DNA of 47,830 nucleotides from Candidatus Omnitrophota bacterium (GTDB lineage: Bacteria; Omnitrophota; Gorgyraeia; Gygaellales; Profunditerraquicolaceae). Below the pieces are notes generated by a model. That model had not been told where the DNA came from. It did not search any database and worked only from the letters and a program-made list of their open reading frames with translations. The stretch is from positions 1 to 47,830 of the forward strand of contig JAQTQG010000009.1 in the NCBI GenBank assembly GCA_028712375.1. Direction: 5' to 3'. Position numbers and translations under genes: made by a program. This document shows, one piece after another, positions 36,349-44,532 of this stretch; the stretch's first letter is position 1, and the number at the start of each line of letters is the position of its first letter.

Positions 36349-37497
36349 ATGAAAAAGTTATTAGTGGTGTTGTTGGCCTTAACTCTTATGGCTCCGGTTG
36401 TGGCCGTGGCTGAAGATAAGGCTGCGGGCCCTAAGGAATTTGTGGTTTACTTGGATAAAAATGCCAAAGATAATCATTACATTCCTTCCGGCTGGATGGG
36501 TGATTATGGTGATATTAAAATGAACGATCAATCTGCGGACAGCCCGCATACTGGCACAACCAGTATTCAGTTCATTTACAGCGGCAAGCAATCACAAACT
36601 CAAGGTTGGGCAGGTGTTTACTGGCAGAATCCGGCAAACAACTGGGGAAATAAAAAGGGCGGGTTTGATTTAACAGGGATGACCAAACTTACCTTTTGGG
36701 CACGTGGTGCTAAAGGTGGAGAGGTGATTCAAAAAGTCATGGTTGGCGGTATCAAAGGTACTTATCCCGATTCCTTGATGGTTGAGATGGGGCCGATTGA
36801 GTTAACCGATACCTGGAAGCAGTATACAGTTAATTTAGTGGGCAAGGATCTAACTTATGTAAATGGTGCATTTGGCTGGACGGCAACCGCGGACCTGAAT
36901 CCTAATGGCGCGACATTTTATATTGATGATATCAAGTTTGAATCTGATGCATCATTAAAACCGGAAGGTAAAAAACAACAGGCGATGCCGTTTTATATTT
37001 ATGCGGATCGTTCTTCCGTAGTCAACCACTTCATTCCTTCCGGATGGATGGGTGATTATGGCGACATCAAGTTTGATGGATCTTCCAAGGAAGACGCGTA
37101 TTTAGGGGATACCTGCGTTAAGGTAGTATACAGCGGAAAAGCCACGCAAGGCGCCCGCTGGGCAGGAATCTTTTGGCAGAATCCGGCGAATAACTGGGGC
37201 AGCGTAGATTCCGGATTTGATCTTTCTTTAGCTTCTAAGCTTACTTTTTGGGCGCGCGGCGCAGTAGGCGGTGAGCGCATCGAAGAGTTTAAAGTAGGCG
37301 GCATTATGGGAGAGTTCTCGGATTCAGATAGCGCAACTATCGGCCCTGTGCTCTTGACTAAAGAGTGGACTCAGTATACTATTGATTTAAAAGGCAAAGA
37401 TATGTCATATATTATCGGTGGTTTTGCCTGGAGCGCGAATGTGGATAATAACCCGGAAGGCGCAACATTCTATCTGGATGAGATTAAGTTTGAGTGA
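36349..37497 (+). CDS. Secreted protein made of two tandem glycan-binding-like beta-sandwich repeats
   Basis: Signal peptide MKKLLVVLLALTLMAPVVAVA. Two copies of HYIPSGWMGDYGDIK...WQNPANNWG...LTFWARGAxGGE...GATFYIDDIKFE. Confidence 0.85.
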   Translation: MKKLLVVLLALTLMAPVVAVAEDKAAGPKEFVVYLDKNAKDNHYIPSGWMGDYGDIKMNDQSADSPHTGTTSIQFIYSGKQSQTQGWAGVYWQNPANNWGNKKGGFDLTGMTKLTFWARGAKGGEVIQKVMVGGIKGTYPDSLMVEMGPIELTDTWKQYTVNLVGKDLTYVNGAFGWTATADLNPNGATFYIDDIKFESDASLKPEGKKQQAMPFYIYADRSSVVNHFIPSGWMGDYGDIKFDGSSKEDAYLGDTCVKVVYSGKATQGARWAGIFWQNPANNWGSVDSGFDLSLASKLTFWARGAVGGERIEEFKVGGIMGEFSDSDSATIGPVLLTKEWTQYTIDLKGKDMSYIIGGFAWSANVDNNPEGATFYLDEIKFE

Positions 37498-38764
37498 TTC
37501 AAAAAAGACGGTGATTAATATTGCAGGCTACAGGCGTTTTTTGCTTGTAGCCTGCAGTGTTTTGTTGGTATTTATTTTGTCCGCCTGCCAGAATTCTCGC
37601 GGCGTTTATATTCAAAAGTTAAAGAATCAGCATTACCGCCTGATGGTGGGCGGCCGGCCTTATATTGTAAAAGGTGTTTGTTACAATCCTATCCCGATAG
37701 GTTCAAATCACGAATACGACTGGTGGAGTGATCCCCATAAGCCCTGGATTGCAGATGGTAAGTTGATGAAAGAAATGGGGGTTAATACTATTCGTCTTTA
37801 CCAGGCGCATGAGAATTCCAAAGAAGTAAAACAGGTAATCAATGATCTATATAAATTATACGGAATCCGCACGCTTTTAGGTGATTGGCTGGGATTCTGG
37901 GAATATCCCTGTCCTTTTTATGGCGATAAAAAGTTTCAGGAAAAAGTTATGCAGCAGGTAACCGAGATGGTCAGTCTTTATAAAGATGAGCCCGGGGTTT
38001 TGGGTTGGATTCTGGGCAATGAAAATAATTATTCCTGCCTGGGGCATGTTAACCCCTGGAGCAGCCCGGAGGTAGATAGCGAGCCGGATCCGCAGAAACA
38101 GAAATTGATGCGGGCAAAGATTTACTATTCTTTTGTAAATGAAATTTCCAAACAAGTCCATAAAATAGACCCGCATCACCCGGTAGGCTTAGGCAACGGG
38201 GAGTTGGTCGGGTTGGATTCCGCGAATAAATTTTGCCAGGATGTTGATTTTGTCGCCTGCATTATTTATCGCGGAAAAACTTTTGGTAATCTTTTTAAGT
38301 CTTTAAGAATGACTTTTGATAAACCGCTATTGATGGCGGAGTTTGGCGCGGACTGTTATGATGCTTATTTAAAAAAGGAAGACCAGAATATACAGGCTTT
38401 CTTTTTGCAGTCGCAGTGGGCGCAGATTTATGAAAATTTGGCCAATAATAAATCCGGCGCGGGAAATTGTATCGGCGGAACGGTTTTTGAGTGGACCGAT
38501 GAATGGTGGAAGCATAATTCTGATGATCCGCAAGGCTGGAAGATCCAGGATACTGAAAGCAGCTGGTCTAACGGCAGTTATTATTCCGATATTCGGGCTG
38601 AAGGCAATAAAAATATGAATGAAGAATGGTTCGGTATTATTGCTTTAGGCGCGGAGTTAGAAAATGGTATTAATAAACGAATACCGCGTAAAGCTTATTA
38701 TGTGATTAGGGAATTTTGGAAGAATCCGGTAATTAAAAAAACGCCAGTTAAAAAACCACGCTAG
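37490..38764 (+). CDS. Lipoprotein glycoside hydrolase, paralogous to the catalytic domain of 33976..36276
   Basis: Lipobox FILSAC; YIVKGVCYNPIPIG, LMKEMGVNTIRLYQ, WILGNEN, LMAEFGAD, VFEWTDEWWK. Start uncertain (TTG 37490 or GTG 37511). Confidence 0.8.
   Translation: MSDSKKTVINIAGYRRFLLVACSVLLVFILSACQNSRGVYIQKLKNQHYRLMVGGRPYIVKGVCYNPIPIGSNHEYDWWSDPHKPWIADGKLMKEMGVNTIRLYQAHENSKEVKQVINDLYKLYGIRTLLGDWLGFWEYPCPFYGDKKFQEKVMQQVTEMVSLYKDEPGVLGWILGNENNYSCLGHVNPWSSPEVDSEPDPQKQKLMRAKIYYSFVNEISKQVHKIDPHHPVGLGNGELVGLDSANKFCQDVDFVACIIYRGKTFGNLFKSLRMTFDKPLLMAEFGADCYDAYLKKEDQNIQAFFLQSQWAQIYENLANNKSGAGNCIGGTVFEWTDEWWKHNSDDPQGWKIQDTESSWSNGSYYSDIRAEGNKNMNEEWFGIIALGAELENGINKRIPRKAYYVIREFWKNPVIKKTPVKKPR
37522..37556 (+). 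promoter_or_regulatory. Strong hairpin at the CBM-like/GH gene junction
   Basis: TGCAGGCTACAGGC-gtttttt-GCTTGTAGCCTGCA, 14-bp stem with one G:T. Confidence 0.7.
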
Positions 38765-38795
38765 CCGGTTGATAGATATTTTTATAGGAGGGAGT

Positions 38796-40406
38796 ATGGC
38801 ACCTTTATTAAGACACGCAGCAGTATTCTTAGGAATAGTTTTAGCGGTACCTGTAATTCTTTTTGCCCAGCCTCTGGAGCAGAAAGCGGGTTCCTGTTGT
38901 CCTAATATTGAAGAGGCCAAAATAAAGTATCTGGCGGATAACCAGTATAATGAATTTATTGATTTTCTGAACAATTTTAAAGATAAGGATAAGGCTGCCC
39001 AGCTTTGCCTGGATTATTATAAAGCCGACACGCGTTATGCGCAGCTTAAATACCTGGAGGACAAACAGTCTTGGGATGATTATTTTGCTAATGGCAATAC
39101 TTATCGCGATCAGTTGTTAGAAAACGCTCAGAAGGTTATCAGCCAGGCGGATAGCGCTAATTGCCTGAAGGTTAAAAGCAGGCTTTTGGTTTGGCAATTT
39201 CATCATGGCCAGCAGGATGCTTTTACCCAGCAGGCCCTGGATGACCTGGTGGCGGATGTGCAGGTTTATGCAAAAGGAGCTGCCCAGTTAGATTTAATCA
39301 AGGAAGTGGCGGATAATCTTTTAGCTTATGAAGAAAAATCCAAAGCCCGTGAAGTTTATAAGCTTTATGTTAACGGATTGGTTACCAAAAATATGGCCCC
39401 GGAGCAATTGAAAAATGCCGCCGCCGGATTTTATAAACAAGGCAATGTAGAATTGGCGCAGAGTGTTTATGATATTTATATTGAGGAGATTTCTAAAGTA
39501 TTTGCTGCTGATAAATTGACCGGGGAGCTGTTTGAAATCGCCAGCCTTTTTGTGTATAAGCCGCAAGGCGATGGTTTGGCTTCCGATAGCCAAAGCCATA
39601 AGCCTGTGGGTTTATATGATATGGCTTATGCGGAAAAAATTTATGCCAGGATAGAGTCGTTAGGGCAGCAGGATGCATTTAATCAGGATACAATCTATCT
39701 GCGCGCCTTGAATTTAGAAAAAAATAAAGATTATAAAGATGCGCAGAAATTCTATATTCAGCTAACCCAGGCTTATCCGGACACTAAGTATTTTGACGAA
39801 GCTACTTATAAAATAGCGATGATTAACGCTTATGCTTTAGCGGATATAACTGAAGCCAGAAAATATTTTGAGTTGCTCAGCGCTAAAACTGTATTAAGCC
39901 CGCAGGTAATTTCCAGCTTTTATCAGCTGGGCCTTTTAGCGCAGTGGCAGGGGGATTTAGTGAAAGCCAGCGGCTACTATGATTTATTGTTAAAGAATGC
40001 CCAGGATAAGTATGTTTTGACTGTAGCGGCGGCCCGGGAAAGGATGAAGGAGATTCAGGAAAATAAGCCGCTTAGTTATAATTTAAAAACCTTTCTCGAT
40101 TTGTCTTTAAATAAAGATTCCGCATTAGCAGAAATGAATAAGGCGGAGTTAAGGGCTTCCAGTTATATATTGGCAAAGAACCAAAGCAATACAGTTTCTT
40201 CCGTTGTAAATATGCCGCAGAGCGGATGTAATCAGGTTGAGTTGCAGTACCTCTGGAGCGGTGATTTAGGAGGTGTTATTCCCGGGGTGACAGAAGGCAG
40301 TTTCCAGGGCGCTTATTCTGATAGCGGGACTAAAGAAATAAATATCGTTATAATTTCACCCGCAGGCACTGTAGACCGCTCATTTGCCATGGTGGATGTC
40401 TATTAG
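38796..40406 (+). CDS. Exported TPR-like protein
   Basis: Signal peptide; repeat-like EKNKDYKDAQKFYIQLTQAYPDTKYFDEATYKIAMINAYAL and FYQLGLLAQWQGDLVKASGYYDLLLKNA; SD AGGAGGG before ATG 38796. Confidence 0.7.
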   Translation: MAPLLRHAAVFLGIVLAVPVILFAQPLEQKAGSCCPNIEEAKIKYLADNQYNEFIDFLNNFKDKDKAAQLCLDYYKADTRYAQLKYLEDKQSWDDYFANGNTYRDQLLENAQKVISQADSANCLKVKSRLLVWQFHHGQQDAFTQQALDDLVADVQVYAKGAAQLDLIKEVADNLLAYEEKSKAREVYKLYVNGLVTKNMAPEQLKNAAAGFYKQGNVELAQSVYDIYIEEISKVFAADKLTGELFEIASLFVYKPQGDGLASDSQSHKPVGLYDMAYAEKIYARIESLGQQDAFNQDTIYLRALNLEKNKDYKDAQKFYIQLTQAYPDTKYFDEATYKIAMINAYALADITEARKYFELLSAKTVLSPQVISSFYQLGLLAQWQGDLVKASGYYDLLLKNAQDKYVLTVAAARERMKEIQENKPLSYNLKTFLDLSLNKDSALAEMNKAELRASSYILAKNQSNTVSSVVNMPQSGCNQVELQYLWSGDLGGVIPGVTEGSFQGAYSDSGTKEINIVIISPAGTVDRSFAMVDVY

Positions 40407-40463
40407 TTTATACCAAGCACGCCCGGAAAAATTCTTCTTATTCCGTATAGTATAAAGAAATTA

Positions 40464-40485
40464 AATGGCGCTTTTCTGCGCCATT
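40464..40485. terminator. Hairpin in intergenic region (possible terminator, no clear U-tract)
   Basis: AATGGCGC-ttttct-GCGCCATT perfect 8-bp stem. Confidence 0.45.
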
Positions 40486-40523
40486 ACCGTAATCCATAAA
40501 ATACCCGATTCTCTTGAAAATAC

Positions 40524-40552
40524 TTGACTTAAGAGGCCATTAGTAGTATAAA
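40524..40552 (+). promoter_or_regulatory. Sigma70-type promoter for the ROK regulator gene
   Basis: TTGACT - 17 nt - TATAAA. Confidence 0.6.
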
Positions 40553-40630
40553 TAAGATAAATATAAAATCAAAATTTCTATTTTTTAAAGCAAAAGTTTA
40601 TTAATTTTTACTTAAGAAAGTAATTATATA

Positions 40631-41863
40631 ATGCGTGTCTTGGATTTACAAAAAGAAGAATTTACGGAAAAAGAAAAACGTAATATCGAGATATTGAGCA
40701 TATTAAGAAGGCAGGGCCCGATTAGCCGTTCTGATATTTCGCAGGAGATGGGGATTAATGTAGTGAGTATCTCCAACTATATCGACGATTTTATTAAATA
40801 TAACCTGGTTTATGAGAAAGAGCTGGATGTTTCTGAAGGCGGCCGCCGGCCGGTATTATTAGATTTAAATCCGCGCGCCGGGTATGCCATCGGCGTAGGG
40901 TTAAACCTGATGAATATGGTCGGGTTACTGATAGATTTAAAAGGCAATATTATTACCAAGACGCAAATTGTCCGCCCCCAGGCATCGGTTAAAGAAGTTT
41001 CCGAATGCCTCTTGGAAATCGTCCGTGAAATATTAAGGCGCTCCAAGGGGTATGTAGAAAACATTAAGGGTATCGGCGTGGGTATTGCCGGGTTGATCAA
41101 TAAAAAAGACGGCTCAATTCATTGGCCTCAGAAAATGGATCATTATTATACTTATGCTTCAGTAGACCTTCCCCTGAGGGGGTTAATGGAAAGAGAATTT
41201 AATCTGCCTACGCTTATTGAAAATGATTCTACCAGTGCTTGCTTTGGGGAACATTGGTTTGACCTAAAAGAAAATTATAAGAATGTTCTGTATATGTTTT
41301 CCGGGTCCGGTTGCGGTATGATTATTAATGGAGAACTTTACCGCGGCGCGCAAGGTTATGCCGGTGAAACTTCCGTGTATAATTATAAAGAGCAGGATCT
41401 TTTTAATTGCGAAAGCGGAAAACCCTGTTTTGTTAAACGTTGGGACCTGGATTTGGGAATTGTTCAGGATGTAAAAGAAGTATTGTTAAAAGAAAAACAA
41501 AAAGCAGAAGAGTTTTTTCGTATTAGTTCAAGCAATATCGAAAGCTTGGGCTTAAAAGATATTTTTCACGCCGCGCGTTTAAAAAATCCGCTGGCTTTGG
41601 AAGTTTTGGAAAAAGCGGCTAAAAGACTAGGGATTAAAATTGCTTATTTAGTTAATCTGCTTAATCCGCAGGTAGTGGTGATCGGCGGAGGGTTTGAAGA
41701 TGCCGGAGAAGAATTCTTAAACACGGTTAAGTCTACAATTGTTGATTGGGCTTTTCGTGAATCGACCGGGAATCTAAAAATAGTTTATTCGCAATTAAGA
41801 GAAAATGCCGTAGCCATGGGCGCGGCCAGCTTAGTCCTAGAGAAAGTGTTCGCCCAATTATAA
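40631..41863 (+). CDS. ROK-family transcriptional regulator
   Basis: N-terminal winged HTH (GPISRSDISQEMGINVVSISNYIDDFI), GIGVGIAGLI, IENDSTSACFGEHW, NLLNPQVVVIGGGF. Confidence 0.88.
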   Translation: MRVLDLQKEEFTEKEKRNIEILSILRRQGPISRSDISQEMGINVVSISNYIDDFIKYNLVYEKELDVSEGGRRPVLLDLNPRAGYAIGVGLNLMNMVGLLIDLKGNIITKTQIVRPQASVKEVSECLLEIVREILRRSKGYVENIKGIGVGIAGLINKKDGSIHWPQKMDHYYTYASVDLPLRGLMEREFNLPTLIENDSTSACFGEHWFDLKENYKNVLYMFSGSGCGMIINGELYRGAQGYAGETSVYNYKEQDLFNCESGKPCFVKRWDLDLGIVQDVKEVLLKEKQKAEEFFRISSSNIESLGLKDIFHAARLKNPLALEVLEKAAKRLGIKIAYLVNLLNPQVVVIGGGFEDAGEEFLNTVKSTIVDWAFRESTGNLKIVYSQLRENAVAMGAASLVLEKVFAQL

Positions 41864-41912
41864 GCCGTAAGGCAATGGTTTTTTGTTAATTAAAACCATA
41901 ACAGGGGGGATT

Positions 41913-43082
41913 ATGGAACAGAAAATTAAATTTATTATTATCGGCTTGGCGGGTTTTTGTTTGCTGTTTGTTTTTCTTTTTATACAGGCATCCAGCCAGC
42001 AGCAAAAGCTGCTTAGAGAAAGCAACGATTTAAAAACTGAAAATACTGCTTTGATGGGCAAAGCCAGCAAACTGGAGAATGATTTAAAAGAAACTCAAAG
42101 CAGAATAAACTCTCTGAAAGCCGAGAAAGATAGAGGGGTGGAAGAGCTTAATGATCTGCAGAAAAGATTTGAGTCAGTAAGCCGGACCAGGGATGAGTTG
42201 ATTGAGAAGTTGAAGCAGCAGAGTCAGGCTCAGGCCTCTGCCCCTGCCCCTGCGCCGGTACAGCAGGAGGTATCTGTCCCGCAGAATACCGATGCTTATT
42301 GGGGGACAGTGCTTAAGTCTAAAGCGGATTTAGAAATACAATTATCCAGTATCCGGACAGAGCTAAAGAATTTACAAATCAGTAATGAGTCCTTGCAAAG
42401 AGAAAAAAATGTCCTGGCAATTGATATCAACAGTTTGCGTAATGAGAGAAAAGATCTGCTCAGGCAGCTTGATTATAATCAGAAACTTCTGGATAGTATG
42501 TCCCAGGAGGTTGTGCGGGAAAGAAATGATAAGGTGGCAATTCAGGACAACCTTAAAGATATCCGTGTTGAGAACGGTATGCTTAGCCGGCAGCTAAAAA
42601 GTTTAGTCAGCCGCAAGGAATCTTTGGATAAAAAAGTCCAGAGCCTTCAGGAAGATAAGTCGACGATAGAAAAACGGCTCAACGAGATGGAGGCAATGCT
42701 TACTGATAAAATTACTAAGATTGATGCGCTTAAAAATGAGCTGGAGGCAGTAAAAAACAGTAAAGCCTCAGATGCGGGTAAAGAGTCTAAGGGGTCTGTG
42801 GAATTACCGGCAATTGTGGTGCGTTCAGCTTCCTCTTCGGATAAGGGGTCAGTGCAAATACAGGAATATCCGGGCAAGATTCTGGCTGTAAATTTAGATA
42901 GTAACTTTGTAGTCATAGATTTAGGTTCTACTTCCGGGGTGAAAGTGGGCAATACTTTTAATGTTTACCGTGATGCTAAGTCCATCGGTACGATCGCCGT
43001 AATTCAAACCAGGGCCGGTATTTCTGCTTGCGATATAAAGAGGATGAATACTCCGTTAAAAATCGGAGATGGCGTTAAGTGA
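41913..43082 (+). CDS. Membrane-anchored coiled-coil protein with small C-terminal beta domain
   Basis: One TM (FIIIGLAGFCLLFVFLFI), long heptad-like segment, C-terminal VVIDLGSTSGVKVGNTFNVYRDAKSIGTIAVIQ. ATG 41913 preceded by AGGGGGG. Confidence 0.75.
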   Translation: MEQKIKFIIIGLAGFCLLFVFLFIQASSQQQKLLRESNDLKTENTALMGKASKLENDLKETQSRINSLKAEKDRGVEELNDLQKRFESVSRTRDELIEKLKQQSQAQASAPAPAPVQQEVSVPQNTDAYWGTVLKSKADLEIQLSSIRTELKNLQISNESLQREKNVLAIDINSLRNERKDLLRQLDYNQKLLDSMSQEVVRERNDKVAIQDNLKDIRVENGMLSRQLKSLVSRKESLDKKVQSLQEDKSTIEKRLNEMEAMLTDKITKIDALKNELEAVKNSKASDAGKESKGSVELPAIVVRSASSSDKGSVQIQEYPGKILAVNLDSNFVVIDLGSTSGVKVGNTFNVYRDAKSIGTIAVIQTRAGISACDIKRMNTPLKIGDGVK

Positions 43083-43218
43083 GCACCTTATAGGTTTTAT
43101 CCAGCGAAATACTTGCGAGCGTCAGCGAGCAAGTATGAGCACCTTGGGAGTTGATTTAGCGTACCTTGTTTATTGTGCGAAATATTTGGCGAGCGTCAGC
43201 GAGCAAGTATGAGCACCC
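43078..43218. repeat. Two tandem hairpin-containing repeat units plus a truncated copy
   Basis: gcgaaatacttGCGAGCGTCAGCGAGCaagtatgagcacc (43104) and gcgaaatatttgGCGAGCGTCAGCGAGCaagtatgagcacc (43177), period 73; partial aagtgagcacc at 43078. Confidence 0.85.
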
Positions 43219-43270
43219 CGCAAAAGTTTTTAGTAATTCTACAAGATAATTAGTGTTAAGTTAAAATATA

Positions 43271-44287
43271 ATGACTCGTTCGAAAAAGACTCCTTCCAAG
43301 AATATCTCCATAGTTGATGTTGCCAAAGTCAGCGGCGTATCTATTACTACAGTTTCCCGGGTAATTAATAAAATTGGCACAGTCAAGGAATCTAACCGGG
43401 CCAAAGTAGCCAAGGCGGTTAAAGATTTGAAGTTCCAGCCGTCTATCTTTGCCCAGCGCCTGGCTACCGGCAGAAGCAATGTTGTGGCTTTGGTTATCCC
43501 GCGCTATGAAGGCGTATTTTATTCATTCTATGCTTTGGAACTTATCCGCGGCGTAGGCACTATGTGCGAGGTTCTAAAACTAGATTTGCTTTTACATCTT
43601 ACCGATGCGCGTACTCCATTGTCTTTACGCGGAGTAGGGGGAGTGATATTCTCGGATATTATCGGTAATCGCGCGCAACTAGAGGATGCTTTAGCTAAAG
43701 GCATACCCAGCGTGGTAATTAATTATTATGTGGAAGACCTGGATGTTTCTTGCATCGCCGTGGATAATGCCGGCGGGGCGGAGAATGCCGTTAATTACCT
43801 GATTGAATTAGGGCATAAAAAGATTGCGCATATCACCGGTGATATAAAAACTCAGTCGGCGGCCAAGCGCCTGGAGGGTTATAAACGGGCATTGGAGAAA
43901 AACGGTATTGCGATTAGGCAGGATTACATTTTTGAAACGGATTATTCCCGGGGGGCAGCCAGAAGCGCGGCAGAAAAATTGATTAAAGCGGCTGATCCGG
44001 TTACTGCTGTTTTTGTGGCTTCTGATGCGATGGCTTTGGAGGTAATGGCGGTAGCCCGTGAACGGGGAAAGAATATCCCGGATGATTTATCAATTGTTGG
44101 TTTTGATGATAATCCTTCGGGGCTCTATGGCCCGGTAGGATTAACTACCGTGCGCCAGCCGTTAATCCGTATGGCCGAAGAAAGCGTTAAAGAATTAAAC
44201 CGTTTGATTGGATTAAACAAAAAATCGGTAAAAAAGATTCTGCTTCCTGCAGAATTAGTTATCCGGGAATCCTGCAAGCCCCGGTAG
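43271..44287 (+). CDS. LacI-family transcriptional regulator
   Basis: ISIVDVAKVSGVSITTVSRVINKIGTVKESNRAKVAKAVKDL; GFDDNPSGLYGPVGLTTVRQP. Confidence 0.95.
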   Translation: MTRSKKTPSKNISIVDVAKVSGVSITTVSRVINKIGTVKESNRAKVAKAVKDLKFQPSIFAQRLATGRSNVVALVIPRYEGVFYSFYALELIRGVGTMCEVLKLDLLLHLTDARTPLSLRGVGGVIFSDIIGNRAQLEDALAKGIPSVVINYYVEDLDVSCIAVDNAGGAENAVNYLIELGHKKIAHITGDIKTQSAAKRLEGYKRALEKNGIAIRQDYIFETDYSRGAARSAAEKLIKAADPVTAVFVASDAMALEVMAVARERGKNIPDDLSIVGFDDNPSGLYGPVGLTTVRQPLIRMAEESVKELNRLIGLNKKSVKKILLPAELVIRESCKPR

Positions 44288-44457
44288 GCGTGTTCTTAAT
44301 GTATATTATTAATAGGGCATTTGATGAGGCAAGCCTTTTTCCGGCGGATAAAACATAAGGCAATGGTTTGTTTTACCCTGGCCAAAGCCACAAGCTCTTT
44401 CTACAACCTATTGTATATTGTTGCAGATGTTTACCCCATATCTTGTAAAATTTTTTG

Positions 44458-44486
44458 TTGACAACTGTTGGCTGTTTTGTTATAGT
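44458..44486 (+). promoter_or_regulatory. Near-consensus sigma70-type promoter upstream of nrdJ
   Basis: TTGACA - 17 nt - TATAGT. Confidence 0.7.
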
Positions 44487-44532
44487 GCTTAAGTAATTTG
44501 TTACTAATCCCCCATATTATTCGAGGTGAAAA

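Noticed and set aside
44395-44435. NrdR box or cobalamin riboswitch upstream of nrdJ
   Set aside because: caacctattgtatattgttg is only loosely palindromic and does not fit the NrdR consensus; no B12-box-like motif was recognised.
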